A DNA stretch of 64,000 bases from Planctomycetota bacterium (GCA_016794425.1 JAEUHR010000017.1:158670-222669); one strand, 5' to 3'; counted from the stretch's first letter, positions 9,978-18,172 are shown. The notes: generated from the letters alone by a model not told the origin. Made by a program: numbers and translations.

Positions 9978-10005
9978 ACGGTAGGCGCGGGCGGCGGGAC
10001 TGCAA
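9978..10005 (-). promoter_or_regulatory. Promoter of the riboswitch transcript
   Basis: On the minus strand TTGCAG (10005-10000) is separated by 16 bp from TACCGT (9983-9978). The predicted start of transcription, 6-7 bases on, falls at about 9971-9972, exactly where the 5' strand of the riboswitch P1 helix begins. This agreement between two independent predictions raises confidence. Confidence 0.6.
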
Positions 10006-10098
10006 GCAACCTGGTCGGGATCACGGGGGCTTGCCGGCGGCAGCGCGCCGCCCGAAAACACCGCCGCGCCGGCATGCCCGCCGGTGTGACCGTTCCCG

Positions 10099-10878
10099 AT
10101 GCACGCGTCCCTGTTGAGCGACGTCCGGCGCCATGCCGCGGCCGCCGGCCTGAACCTGTTCGGCCTCGTCGACGCCGAACGCTTCGACGCCGCGTCGACG
10201 CCCGAACGTCGCATCCGCACGCTGGCGCCCGGCTGCGGCAGCGTGGTCGTCGTCGGCAGCGGCGGGCGCGAACTGTGGCAGCGCTTCGCCGAACTCGGCT
10301 GTGCGTGCAGCGGGGCCTCGGCCGAGGCCGTCGACGGCTTCGCGTTGGCGGCCGTGCGCGCGATCGAGGCGCAGCTCGCGGCCGCGGCCGTCGGCTGCCG
10401 GACGGTCGGTGCCGGCTGCCACGCGCGGTTGCCGTTCGCGCGGCTCGGCGAGGCCGCGGGGTTCGGCACGGTGTCGCCGGTGACCGGGCTGTTGCTGCAT
10501 CCGGAGTTCGGGCCGTGGGTCCGCGTGCGCGCCGCGCTGCTGGTCGCGGGCCAGCCGTTCGGTCCGATCCACGACGCCTCGATCAGCGACCGCTTCCAGC
10601 CGTGTTGTGGCTGTCCCCGGCCCTGCGTCGCGGCGTGTCCGGTCGGCGTGCACGACGGCGCCGGGCGATCGGACCTCGCGCGCTGTGCCGAACACCGGCA
10701 CGGCGGCAACTGCGCCTCGCACTGCAGCAGCCGCAGCGCCTGTCCGGTCGGCAGCGCGCACCGCGACGGCGATGGTGAGCACGCGCATCGCCACACGCAT
10801 TCGCTGCGCACGCTGCAGCGGTGGTACGGGCACGGCGTCTGGCGCCTGGTGCCGCCGCGCTGGCGCGGCAGCCCGTGA
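10099..10878 (+). CDS. QueG-like Fe-S protein, candidate cobalamin-processing reductase
   Basis: A 259-residue protein. Residues ~100-165 (AAGFGTVSPVTGLLLHPEFG) match the corresponding region of epoxyqueuosine reductase QueG, whose N-terminal fold binds cobalamin and is related to the B12 chaperone MMACHC. It is followed by a ferredoxin-like section with two cysteine groups: C169/C170/C172/C176/C180 and C196/C205/C209/C215, enough for two [4Fe-4S] clusters. A His-rich tail (residues 221-234) follows. It is shorter than QueG (about 350-380 residues) and lacks HEAT repeats. The GTGA overlap with the BtuF-like gene and the nearby B12 riboswitch favour a B12 role over queuosine synthesis; that is inference. 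Confidence 0.65.
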   Translation: MHASLLSDVRRHAAAAGLNLFGLVDAERFDAASTPERRIRTLAPGCGSVVVVGSGGRELWQRFAELGCACSGASAEAVDGFALAAVRAIEAQLAAAAVGCRTVGAGCHARLPFARLGEAAGFGTVSPVTGLLLHPEFGPWVRVRAALLVAGQPFGPIHDASISDRFQPCCGCPRPCVAACPVGVHDGAGRSDLARCAEHRHGGNCASHCSSRSACPVGSAHRDGDGEHAHRHTHSLRTLQRWYGHGVWRLVPPRWRGSP

Positions 10879-11642
10879 GCGGCCCGCGCCGCATCGTCAG
10901 TCTGGTGCCGAGCACGACCGAGAGCGTGTGCGGGCTCGGCCACGGTGCTGCCCTGGTCGGCTGCACGCGCTGGTGCGAAGAGCCCGCCGCCCAACTGGCG
11001 CAGGTGCAGCGCATCGGCGGCACCAAGAACCCCGACCGCGAAGCCGTGCTCGCGCTGGCGCCCGATCTGGTGCTGGCGAACGCCGAGGAGAACCGCGCCG
11101 AGGACCTGGCCTGGCTGCAGCAGCGAGTGCCGGTGCTGGTGCAGACGCCGCGCTCCGTCCGGGAGGCGGCGGCGGCGCTGCGCGAGCTGGCGCAGGCGCT
11201 CGGCGACGTCGAGGCGGCGGTGCCGTGGCTGCTGCGCATCGAGGCCGAGCTCGCTGCCGCCGAGGTCGAGCGGTTGCGCGCCGCGCCGCTGCGCGCGTTC
11301 TACGCGATCTGGCGCAAGCCGTGGATGTCCGTGAACGCGGACACCTTCGTGCACGACGCGCTGCGCTGCAGCGGGTTCGCGAACGTCACTGCGGCGCTGC
11401 CGGTGCGCTACCCCGAAGTCGACCTCGCCGCGGTGCGCGCGCTGGCGCCGGATGTCGTGTTGCTGCCGAGTGAGCCCTGGGCCTTCACCGCGGCGGACCG
11501 CGATGCGTTGCAGCACGAGGGCACGTTCGGCTCGGCCGTGGTCGCCGTGTGCGACGGCCGCGATTTCTGCTGGCACGGCGTGCGCATGGCCGAGGGACTC
11601 GGCCGCGCGCGGCGCCTCGCCGCGGCGCTGCGCTGCCGCTGA
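10875..11642 (+). CDS. BtuF-like cobalamin-binding protein without signal peptide
   Basis: A 255-residue protein of the helical-backbone metal-receptor family that contains the B12-binding protein BtuF. Family marks are RIVSLVPSTTE at the N-terminus, GxTRWCEEP, and the paired phrase VLALAPDLVLAN then VRALAPDVVLLPSEPW. The GTG start at 10875 overlaps the upstream stop. The usual BtuF signal peptide is absent, since the domain begins within a few residues of the start, so the protein probably stays in the cytoplasm as a B12-binding or delivery protein rather than serving as an ABC receptor. No permease or ATPase gene adjoins it. Confidence 0.75.
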   Translation: MSGPRRIVSLVPSTTESVCGLGHGAALVGCTRWCEEPAAQLAQVQRIGGTKNPDREAVLALAPDLVLANAEENRAEDLAWLQQRVPVLVQTPRSVREAAAALRELAQALGDVEAAVPWLLRIEAELAAAEVERLRAAPLRAFYAIWRKPWMSVNADTFVHDALRCSGFANVTAALPVRYPEVDLAAVRALAPDVVLLPSEPWAFTAADRDALQHEGTFGSAVVAVCDGRDFCWHGVRMAEGLGRARRLAAALRCR

Positions 11643-11651
11643 GGTCGACGA

Positions 11652-12011
11652 TCAGCCGGCGGCAGTGCGCGGCCGGCTCTTGGTCAGGTCGACGATCGGT
11701 GCGGTGTCACTGACGCTGCGGATCCGGCCCAGCAGGGCCTCGGCCGCGGCGGTGTCGCCGGTGCGATCGCTGCGGGCCAGCTCGGCGCCGTCGCTCTCGT
11801 GCACGGTGACGCGGTGCGAGCCGTCCTTGGCGACGGACGCCATGCTGCGGTTCGGATCCCGCAGCGCGGCGCGCGCGTGCAGCACCGCGGTCTGCGCCTT
11901 GATTTTGCCGTCGCAGGCGATGCTGCGCAGCAGCAGGTCGCCGTCGGGACCTCGCAGCTGGAAGTGGAACTTGCCGGACTCGTCGAGAACCAGTTCGAAA
12001 CGGGTTGCCAT
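11652..12011 (-). CDS. YegP/DUF1508-like small protein
   Basis: A 119-residue protein starting at ATG 12011, chosen because GGAGGAG (12018-12024) lies just upstream. Residues 4-33 (FELVLDESGKFHFQLRGPDG) match the opening beta-hairpin of the DUF1508/YegP domain. The segment that normally reads SEGYxSK is replaced by SIACDGKIKAQ, so the match is partial. Function of the family is not known in detail. It converges on the BtuF-like gene with a 9-bp gap. Its leader carries a long inverted repeat next to the ribosome binding site. Confidence 0.6.
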   Translation of the reverse strand: MATRFELVLDESGKFHFQLRGPDGDLLLRSIACDGKIKAQTAVLHARAALRDPNRSMASVAKDGSHRVTVHESDGAELARSDRTGDTAAAEALLGRIRSVSDTAPIVDLTKSRPRTAAG

Positions 12012-12024
12012 TCGGTACTCCTCC

Positions 12025-12070
12025 GCCCACGAAGACGAACGCGGCGCAGCGGATGTTCCGGTTCGTGGGC
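12025..12070 (-). promoter_or_regulatory. Leader stem-loop abutting the YegP-like ribosome binding site
   Basis: Nine-base arms GCCCACGAA (minus strand, 12070-12062) and TTCGTGGGC (12033-12025) are perfectly complementary across a 28-base spacer. The spacer itself can add an inner GAAC/GTTC stem. The 3' arm touches the GGAGGAG ribosome binding site, so folding or a bound factor could change access to it. Confidence 0.45.
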
Positions 12071-12155
12071 ACATTCCCGACTGCCGCGCGCCGACGGCGC
12101 TGCCGCACGAGCCGCAAGCCGCCCCGGGGCCTCGCCTTCGGTGTGGTGCGCCGGT

Positions 12156-13508
12156 TCAGGGCGCGGACGCGGCCGGCGCCGAACGGTTCGCGTTCTGTTC
12201 GCGGCGCCGCCGGCGGCGGGCGTCCAGGTGCTGCTGGTGGGCCAGCGTCTCGCGAGCCGACCGCCGCTGGCCGAGCCAGAACAGCAGGATCAGCACGGTG
12301 AGCACGACCACCAGCACGAGGCCGATCTGCCGCATCGCGGGCCCGGTCTCGAGCACGTAGGAGTCGAGGTCGGCGGCGACGAACAGCGGCACGAAGTGGC
12401 GCTGGCCGTTCATCGACTCGTAGGCGAAGCGGCGGTAGTAGAAGCCGCGCACCTCGAGTTGGGCGCGCAGCGGCAGTTCGCGCACGCGCTGCGGCACCCA
12501 GATCGGCACCGTCGCGCCGGCGTATTCGCGCACCTGCACCCAGGCGACGGTCCAGAAGCGGATGCCGGCCGGATTCGGCGGCGCGGCCAGCGACTGGCGC
12601 CGGATCAGCGTGCCGATGATGCGCCGCATCTCGCCGCGCTGCACTTCGTTGTCGCGGAACGGCTCCCAGAAGTCGTGCGCCGACAGGATCGGCCGCTCGC
12701 GCCACTGCTCGAACGAGCGCGAGTCCGCGGTGTCGCGCGCAAACGCAGCCAGGTGCCACAGCGGCTCGGTCTGGTCCTCTTCGACCGTGTGCCAGGTCGG
12801 ATCGCCGGGCCAATAGCGGGTGTCGTCGACCTTGGCCATCACGGCCGGATCGAGTTCGTGCACCGCGGGCCAGTCCTCGTAGTCGCGCCGGATCTCGCGG
12901 CCGACCAGCATCGGCGCCTCGCGCACGTCGAGCGGGTAGGTCGTGTCGCGCAGCTTCAGCAGGTAGCCCTCGATGCGGACCCAGCTGCCCGGCCGGATCA
13001 CCGCGTCCGGCGGGATCGAGAAGGCGCCGATGGCGAAGCCGCCGTCGGCCAGCGCGATCGTCGCCTCGTGGATGCCGTAGCCCTGGATCGGATGGCCCTC
13101 GCGCGGGCCGCTGAGGTCCTTCAGTTCGCCTTCGTACCAGATCCAGCGCCCGCGCCAGGTCTCGAGGTCCGCGCGCACGGTCGCCGGCGGCACCGGCTGC
13201 TCGGGCATGCCGAGCGCGAGCGCGACGGTCGGGCCGACGTCGATGCCGGCCTGCAGCAGGTGCCGCAGCGGTTCTTTCTCGAGCTGCAGGCGCTGTTCGC
13301 GCGTCGCGTCGCGCACCGTCGTCAGCAGGGTGCGGTCGAGCGGCGGCACGGCGACCGTGGCCTCGACGGCTTCGACTCCGGGCTGGGCGGGTGCCGGCTG
13401 CTCGAGGCCCCACGCGAGGTAGGCGATGCCGGCGATCAGCGAGCCGCAGATCAACAGGCGCGCCAGCGGCGGGATCGGCGGCAGACGAAGCACAGTGGTG
13501 CGGTCCAT
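12156..13508 (-). CDS. Two-pass membrane protein of unknown function
   Basis: A 450-residue protein starting at ATG 13508. One transmembrane helix lies at residues 13-31 (LLICGSLIAGIAYLAW) and a second near the C-terminus (IGLVLVVVLTVLILLFWLG), followed by a basic cytoplasmic tail. The ~370-residue loop between them, probably outside the cytoplasm, contains OB-fold-like strands (WIWYEGELKDLSG, SWVRIEGYLLKL) but no catalytic motif I recognise. The upstream residues of the longer open frame read through the next gene's leader and were excluded. A TATCCT hexamer nine bases before the start may be its -10 element. Confidence 0.7.
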   Translation of the reverse strand: MDRTTVLRLPPIPPLARLLICGSLIAGIAYLAWGLEQPAPAQPGVEAVEATVAVPPLDRTLLTTVRDATREQRLQLEKEPLRHLLQAGIDVGPTVALALGMPEQPVPPATVRADLETWRGRWIWYEGELKDLSGPREGHPIQGYGIHEATIALADGGFAIGAFSIPPDAVIRPGSWVRIEGYLLKLRDTTYPLDVREAPMLVGREIRRDYEDWPAVHELDPAVMAKVDDTRYWPGDPTWHTVEEDQTEPLWHLAAFARDTADSRSFEQWRERPILSAHDFWEPFRDNEVQRGEMRRIIGTLIRRQSLAAPPNPAGIRFWTVAWVQVREYAGATVPIWVPQRVRELPLRAQLEVRGFYYRRFAYESMNGQRHFVPLFVAADLDSYVLETGPAMRQIGLVLVVVLTVLILLFWLGQRRSARETLAHQQHLDARRRRRREQNANRSAPAASAP

Positions 13509-13517
13509 CGGCGTCGC

Positions 13518-13523
13518 AGGATA
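13518..13523 (-). promoter_or_regulatory. -10-like hexamer, leaderless candidate
   Basis: TATCCT on the minus strand lies nine bases before ATG 13508. No Shine-Dalgarno is seen and no good -35 box is visible. Confidence 0.3.
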
Positions 13524-13621
13524 ACGGTGCCCGATCGGTTCCGGTTTGGTCCGACCGCGGCGGCCGAGCGGAAACTGCAGTCTGCCGGTGCGGGTTCGCT
13601 GGCCGGGGCGGCCGGAGCCGG

Positions 13622-14002
13622 TCAGCTCTCGGGGCGATCGAACAGGCCGCCGAGGTGGAAGTTGGCGATGTCCGAACGGTCGACGATCGTCGCCGCGTTG
13701 ACGCCCAGCGTGATCGCGATGACCTCGGCGATCTCCTCGCTGGTGGCGCCTTCCTTCTTGGCCTTCTTCAGGTGGCCCTCGAGGCACCCCTTGCAGCCCG
13801 ACGTCAGCGCCGCCGCGATGGCGATGAACTCCTTGGTCTTGATGTCGATCTTCGACTTGCCGTAGGTCGCCTTGTAGAAGCCCATGTAGAGCTGCTTGAG
13901 GTCCGGGGTCAGCAGCGCGTAGCTGCGCATCGTCGAACTCGGCAGGCGGCCGTCGGCCAGAGGTTCGGCCGACGGGGACTTGGTCTTGGACTCTTCGCTC
14001 AT
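13622..14002 (-). CDS. Carboxymuconolactone decarboxylase-family (AhpD-like) protein
   Basis: A 126-residue protein of the CMD/AhpD family. The redox motif is visible as SGCKGCLEGH (Cys-x2-Cys-x3-His), preceded by KTKEFIAIAAAL and followed by the helix GATSEEIAEVIAI, as in AhpD-like peroxidase partners. The family includes alkylhydroperoxidase adaptors that carry electrons through the cysteine pair. It stands alone: no peroxiredoxin gene is adjacent. The N-terminal ~20 residues are Ser/Lys/Glu-rich and probably disordered. Confidence 0.85.
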   Translation of the reverse strand: MSEESKTKSPSAEPLADGRLPSSTMRSYALLTPDLKQLYMGFYKATYGKSKIDIKTKEFIAIAAALTSGCKGCLEGHLKKAKKEGATSEEIAEVIAITLGVNAATIVDRSDIANFHLGGLFDRPES

Positions 14003-14081
14003 GAGGGTCGGGGGGCGCGGGGCGGGCTCGGCCGGGTGCGGCGGCGCCTGCTACGAAATCGGCAGGTGGAAGGGACGGGGA

Positions 14082-14507
14082 TTATTGCAGTCCGAGCTGC
14101 AACCGCACCAGTGCGTCGCGGTCGGCGCCGAGTTCGAGGCATCGGAAGGCCGCGTCGAACGGCAGCCATTGCATCTCGCCGATCATCGGCCCCGGCTTCA
14201 GGGCCGCGACCGGTTCGCTCGGCGTGCCGGCCTGCCAGGCGTAGGGCCACTCGACGACGCCGAGTTCGCCGAACAGCTCCTTCTGCGGCTGCAGCAGCTC
14301 CATCAGGTGCACCGGCCGGCGCAGGCCGGTCTCGGCCAGCACTTCGCGGCGGATCGCGTCTTCGATCTTCTCGCCCGGCGTCACCGGGCCGACGACGGGA
14401 CCGAGCGGCCACTCCTCGCGCGGCTTGTGGCGCAGCAGCAGGTACTCGACGCGCTGGTCGAGGACCTGGAAGACGAAGACGCGGACGCGGTGTTCGAGGC
14501 AGAACAT
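14082..14507 (-). CDS. Nudix hydrolase-like protein with altered Nudix box
   Basis: A 141-residue protein with a Nudix fold: an N-terminal strand (VFVFQVLDQRVEYLLLRH) and a Nudix box beginning GPVTPGEKIEDAIRREVLAE. In the consensus RE-U-x-E-E-x-G, the first of the paired glutamates is alanine here (RREVLAETGL), so one usual metal ligand is missing. It may hydrolyse a nucleotide-linked substrate, be impaired, or act as a binding protein. It lies upstream of the CMD gene on the same strand with a 79-bp gap. A 133-bp gap to the esterase's 3' end (14641) holds nothing I recognise. Confidence 0.75.
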   Translation of the reverse strand: MFCLEHRVRVFVFQVLDQRVEYLLLRHKPREEWPLGPVVGPVTPGEKIEDAIRREVLAETGLRRPVHLMELLQPQKELFGELGVVEWPYAWQAGTPSEPVAALKPGPMIGEMQWLPFDAAFRCLELGADRDALVRLQLGLQ

Positions 14508-14640
14508 GCGTGGGCTCTCCCGATGGCTACGACACTCTGGCGGCGCACCAAGGGGTACGCCTACTAGTCGCCCTCATCGGCACGGATGCAGTCGTGCCAT
14601 CGGCTTTGGCGCCGGTTTCGTGCGCGACAGCGGCGGCCGG

Positions 14641-15717
14641 CTACTTGCCCTTGCCGCCGCCGCCACCGCCGCTGCCGTCGGGGCTCGGCTTCGTGTCGGC
14701 CTTGCCACCGCCCATTCCATCGAGCCCCTGCCGCGCCGCGCCGCGCGCGGCACCGGCGCGGAACCCGTCGCCGACGAACTTCAGCGATGCCAGCAGCGAG
14801 GCGTCCTGGAAACCCGAGCCCCAGGCGTGGCCGCCGCCCTGCACCAGCTGCCAGGTGTGCGGGATCTTGTTCGCTTCGAGGGCCTCGTGCAGCTGCTGGT
14901 TGGTCTTGCCGAACTCGAAGCGGTCCTCGGTGCCGGCGTCGAAGTAGAGCCGCAGTCCGGCGAGGTCCTCGACCTTGGCCGCCTCGGCGAGGCCGAGCGG
15001 GTTCGTCGCCCGCCACAGCTTCTCGTCGATCGGGTCGCCGAACACCTCGGTCAGGCCGAACCGCGACGCGCGCTGCAGCAGCTGCGGCGGCAGCTGCTTC
15101 GGGTCGGCGGGAAACACCGCCGAGCTGTGCACGGCGATCGTGCCGAACAGCTGCGGGTGCGTGAAGCCGATCCGCAGCGCGGCCATGCCGCCCATGCTGA
15201 TGCCCATCAGCGCGCGCTGGTCGCGTTCGCCGGCGACGCGGTAGGTGGCGACGACGTGGTCGAGCAGGTCCTTCTGCACGAGCTGCTGGTAGTTCCGCTT
15301 CTCGCCGGCGTCGATGTACATCGAGGTGCGGCCGCCGTCGGCCAGCACGAACACGCACGGCGGCAGCAGCTCCTCGGCGACCGCGCGGTCGAGCAGCGGT
15401 GCGCCGCCGCGGACGTGGAACCGCATGTGGTCCTCGAACATGCCGTGCAGCCAGATCACCAGCGGCCACTTGGTGTCCTTGTGGGCCGCGTCGTCGTAGC
15501 CCTTCGGCAGGTAGACGCCGTACGGCATCTCGCGGTCGACGGCGGTGCTGTGGAACGCCTGTTCCTGGAACGCGAACTGCTTCAGTTCGACCGGCGTCGA
15601 CTCGCGCCGCGGCCGACGCGGGCGCTGGCCGTCGTTCTCCTGGGCGGCGAGATCCTGGACGGCGGCCAGCGACGTGGCGAACAGTGCGATCAGGGCGACG
15701 GTGGTCGTTCTCGGCAT
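14641..15717 (-). CDS. Secreted esterase (esterase-D/PHB-depolymerase-like alpha/beta hydrolase)
   Basis: A 358-residue protein with a signal peptide (residues 1-25, ending AAQEN). The alpha/beta-hydrolase fold is clear: oxyanion strand WPLVIWLHG, nucleophile elbow GISMGG with the catalytic Ser, acid in AGTEDRFE, and His in GGGHAWGSG. The type resembles esterase D and feruloyl/PHB-depolymerase-like enzymes that cleave acyl esters of carbohydrates or polyesters. The C-terminal ~40 residues are Gly/Lys-rich and disordered. It is divergent from folC with a 74-bp gap. Confidence 0.85.
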   Translation of the reverse strand: MPRTTTVALIALFATSLAAVQDLAAQENDGQRPRRPRRESTPVELKQFAFQEQAFHSTAVDREMPYGVYLPKGYDDAAHKDTKWPLVIWLHGMFEDHMRFHVRGGAPLLDRAVAEELLPPCVFVLADGGRTSMYIDAGEKRNYQQLVQKDLLDHVVATYRVAGERDQRALMGISMGGMAALRIGFTHPQLFGTIAVHSSAVFPADPKQLPPQLLQRASRFGLTEVFGDPIDEKLWRATNPLGLAEAAKVEDLAGLRLYFDAGTEDRFEFGKTNQQLHEALEANKIPHTWQLVQGGGHAWGSGFQDASLLASLKFVGDGFRAGAARGAARQGLDGMGGGKADTKPSPDGSGGGGGGKGK

Positions 15718-15791
15718 GCGATACCTCGGCGGCGGGGCGGGCGGTAGTGTTGCATCCGGCCCCGCGTTCGCCCAGGGGGCACGCCGAATCC

Positions 15792-17078
15792 GTGGACGCC
15801 GCCGCCGAACGACTTGCCCCGCTGCTGTCGCAGCTCGTCAACTACGAACGCCTGCGGCCGGACAAGCGGCTCTGGGATCTGGCGGCGATGCGGTCGCTGC
15901 TGGTGCGGCCCGGCGCGCCGCCGTCGCCACGCCCCGCGGTGCAGGTCGGCGGCAGCAAGGGCAAGGGCACGACCAGCGTGTTCCTCGGCGCGCTCGCGAA
16001 CGCGGCCGGCCGCACGGCGGGCGTCTACACGTCACCGCACGTGACGACGCTGCTCGAGCGCATCGTGGTCGACGGCCGCCCGATCTCGACCGCGGCACTC
16101 GAACCGCTGCTGCGGCACGTGATCGCCGCCGGTGCCGGCGACCGGGCGCCGACGTTCTTCGAGGCGATGACGATCGCCGCGCACGACTGGTTCGCGGCGC
16201 AGCGCACGGACCTCGCGGTCTACGAGGTCGGGCTCGGCGGCCGCCACGACGCGACCACGGCGCTGCCGGTCGACGCCAGCATCGTCACGACGATCGAACT
16301 CGAGCACACCGACGTGCTGGGGCCGACCGAGGCCGCGATCGCCGCCGAGAAGGCGTTCGTGGTGCGCGAGCGCGGCCTGGGCTTCACGGCCGCGCGCGGC
16401 GAAGCGCTGCCGGTGCTGCGGCGCCACGCCGAACGGGTCGGCGCGCGGCTGTTCGAGTTCGGCGAGGACTTCGGTCTGCGCGGCCTGCGCTGGCAGCCCG
16501 ACGGGTGCCGGTCGCAGTTGTGGCTGCCCGACGGCCGCGAGCTGCGGCTGTTCCTGCCGGACGCCGCCGCCTACGAGCTGACCGCGCTGGCGCTGGCCGC
16601 CGCGGCGTTCGCGCAGGTGCTGCCGGCGGCCGAACTGGTGCTCGATCCGGCGCCGCGGCCGCGGTTGCCGTGCCGGTTCGAGGTGCGGACCGAGCCCGAT
16701 GGCGAGCTGCTGGTGCTCGACGGCGCGCACACCGAACAGTCGCTCGGCGCCGTCGCCGCCGAACTGCAGCGGCGCTGGCCGGACCGCCGCGCGGCGGTGC
16801 TGTTCGCCAGTGCCGCCGGCAAACGCTGGCGCGAGGGTTTGAGTGCGCTGCTGCCGATTGCCGATAGCTTCGTTGTCACGGAAGTCTCGGGCACGGCCAG
16901 CGAGGCCCCCGCGGCGCTGGCGGCGTTCCTCGCCGCCGGTGGCGCGCGGTGCGAAGTGGCGGCGGACGTCGCGTCCGGCCTCGCGGCAGTGCGCCGCCGG
17001 CCGGGACCGCGGCTGTGCGTCGGCAGCTTCTACCTCGCCGGTCAGGTCCGGGCCCTGCTCGACGACGCACGGCGATGA
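15792..17078 (+). CDS. folC: Folylpolyglutamate synthase / Mur-ligase family (FolC)
   Basis: A 428-residue ATP-dependent ligase adding glutamate to folates (possibly also dihydrofolate synthase). The P-loop is GGSKGKGTTS near residues 53-62, followed by GVYTSPH, the YEVGLGGRHDATTA signature of FolC, and the C-terminal domain phrase LVLDGAHTEQS (usually DGAHNP). The GTG start at 15792 leaves a short N-terminal helix before the domain. The stop overlaps the next gene by ATGA. No dihydrofolate reductase or other folate gene is in the window. Confidence 0.9.
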   Translation: MDAAAERLAPLLSQLVNYERLRPDKRLWDLAAMRSLLVRPGAPPSPRPAVQVGGSKGKGTTSVFLGALANAAGRTAGVYTSPHVTTLLERIVVDGRPISTAALEPLLRHVIAAGAGDRAPTFFEAMTIAAHDWFAAQRTDLAVYEVGLGGRHDATTALPVDASIVTTIELEHTDVLGPTEAAIAAEKAFVVRERGLGFTAARGEALPVLRRHAERVGARLFEFGEDFGLRGLRWQPDGCRSQLWLPDGRELRLFLPDAAAYELTALALAAAAFAQVLPAAELVLDPAPRPRLPCRFEVRTEPDGELLVLDGAHTEQSLGAVAAELQRRWPDRRAAVLFASAAGKRWREGLSALLPIADSFVVTEVSGTASEAPAALAAFLAAGGARCEVAADVASGLAAVRRRPGPRLCVGSFYLAGQVRALLDDARR

Positions 17079-17614
17079 ACGAACGACCCGACCCGAGCGG
17101 CGCTGCGGCCGCCCCTGTGTTCGTCGAGGACCTGTTCCTGACCGACGTGTTCCTGATCAAGGGACGTCTGCCGAACAAGAACAAGCGCCTCTCGAACCTG
17201 CTCGAGGACTACCAGCGCACGTTCCTGCCGGTGCACGACGCCACGCTGGTGTCGCTGCGCAACAACGAGGTCATCCGCACGCCGTCGGTGATGGTCAACA
17301 CCGGCGAGGTCATCCTCGCGCACGAACTGGTCGAGGTCGCCGGCGACGAGGCGCTGCGCCGGCTCGCCGCCGGCAGCACCAAGACCAGCCGCATCCGCGC
17401 GTTCTACAACGGCATCGTGCAGTTCGAGCTGGCGGGCCAGATCGAGGCCGGTGCCTACGAGTCGATGGGTGCCGTCAGCCGCAAGTACTTCGTGATGCAG
17501 AAGCCGGTCGTGCGCGGCCTCGACCTCGCGCAGAGCGAGCTGGCGCTGCTGAAGGGCCTCGACTACGCGATCGTCCGCAAGGACCGCATGGCGTACGTCT
17601 ACGACTTCGGCTAG
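17075..17614 (+). CDS. Conserved-looking protein of unknown function coupled to folC
   Basis: A 179-residue soluble protein that I do not recognise. It starts at ATG 17075, overlapping the folC stop by 4 bp. It has a mixed alpha/beta composition with regular polar helices, for example FLIKGRLPNKNKRLSNLLED at residues 25-44 and GEVILAHELVEVAGDEALRR. There is no signal peptide, membrane segment or cysteine motif. Codon use matches its neighbours, so it looks real. Co-translation with FolC is clear; a functional link is not. Confidence 0.7.
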   Translation: MNERPDPSGAAAAPVFVEDLFLTDVFLIKGRLPNKNKRLSNLLEDYQRTFLPVHDATLVSLRNNEVIRTPSVMVNTGEVILAHELVEVAGDEALRRLAAGSTKTSRIRAFYNGIVQFELAGQIEAGAYESMGAVSRKYFVMQKPVVRGLDLAQSELALLKGLDYAIVRKDRMAYVYDFG

Positions 17615-17682
17615 CGCCGCACGGCGCCGGAACGACCACACGGCCGCTTGACCCGGCCGGCGCCGTCGCCACGATCCCGTGC

Positions 17683-18165
17683 GTGACCGCGCCCGACACC
17701 AGCACGCGCCGCGCCGCGTGGACGATCCCGCTCGCCGAGGGACCGGTGTCGGCGGTCGTCGACCGCGTCGCCGCGGCGATCGCCGCCGCGTCGGTCGGGA
17801 CCGTGGTCGTGCTGCTCGCGGGCGTGCGGCCGGACGCGCGCGGCCACGGCACCCACGAGCAGCTCGGGCTCGAGGCCTGCGGCTGGCCGAGCGCCTACGG
17901 CATCCCGTGCCCGACCTGCGGCGTGACGACGGCGGCCTGCCACCTGGTCCACGGGCACGTCGTGTCCGCGTTCGTCGTGCAGCCGTTCGGCGCCGTGCTG
18001 ATGCTGCTGGCGCTCGCGGTCGGCGCGCACGCCGCGTGGTGCCTGCTGCGCGGCCGTTCGTTCGCGGATCTGCTGGTGCGGCTGCCGGTGTGGCGCTGGC
18101 TCGGCGGTCTGTTCGTGCTGCTGCTCTTGTCGTGGGGCTACCGCTGCCTCGACTTCACGCCCTGA
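17683..18165 (+). CDS. DUF2752 membrane protein
   Basis: A 160-residue protein with three predicted membrane segments (near residues 27-46, 95-115 and 135-155). The DUF2752 signature is present between the first two: IPCPTCGVTTAACHLVHGH, with the CPxCGxT pair of cysteines. The family is widespread and uncharacterised. GTG 17683 was chosen because upstream codons read into a low-complexity gap; a second in-frame start is not obvious. It ends 7 bp from the convergent rsgA stop. Confidence 0.75.
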   Translation: MTAPDTSTRRAAWTIPLAEGPVSAVVDRVAAAIAAASVGTVVVLLAGVRPDARGHGTHEQLGLEACGWPSAYGIPCPTCGVTTAACHLVHGHVVSAFVVQPFGAVLMLLALAVGAHAAWCLLRGRSFADLLVRLPVWRWLGGLFVLLLLSWGYRCLDFTP

Positions 18166-18172
18166 CGCCGGT

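Noticed and set aside
10099..10878. Full epoxyqueuosine reductase QueG
   Set aside because: Too short, lacks HEAT repeats, and lies in a B12 context; called QueG-like instead.
17648..17676. TTGACC with a 17-bp spacer before the DUF2752 gene
   Set aside because: The -35 is good but the -10 (ACGATC) is poor, and it would start transcription at the GTG itself. Kept only as a possibility.
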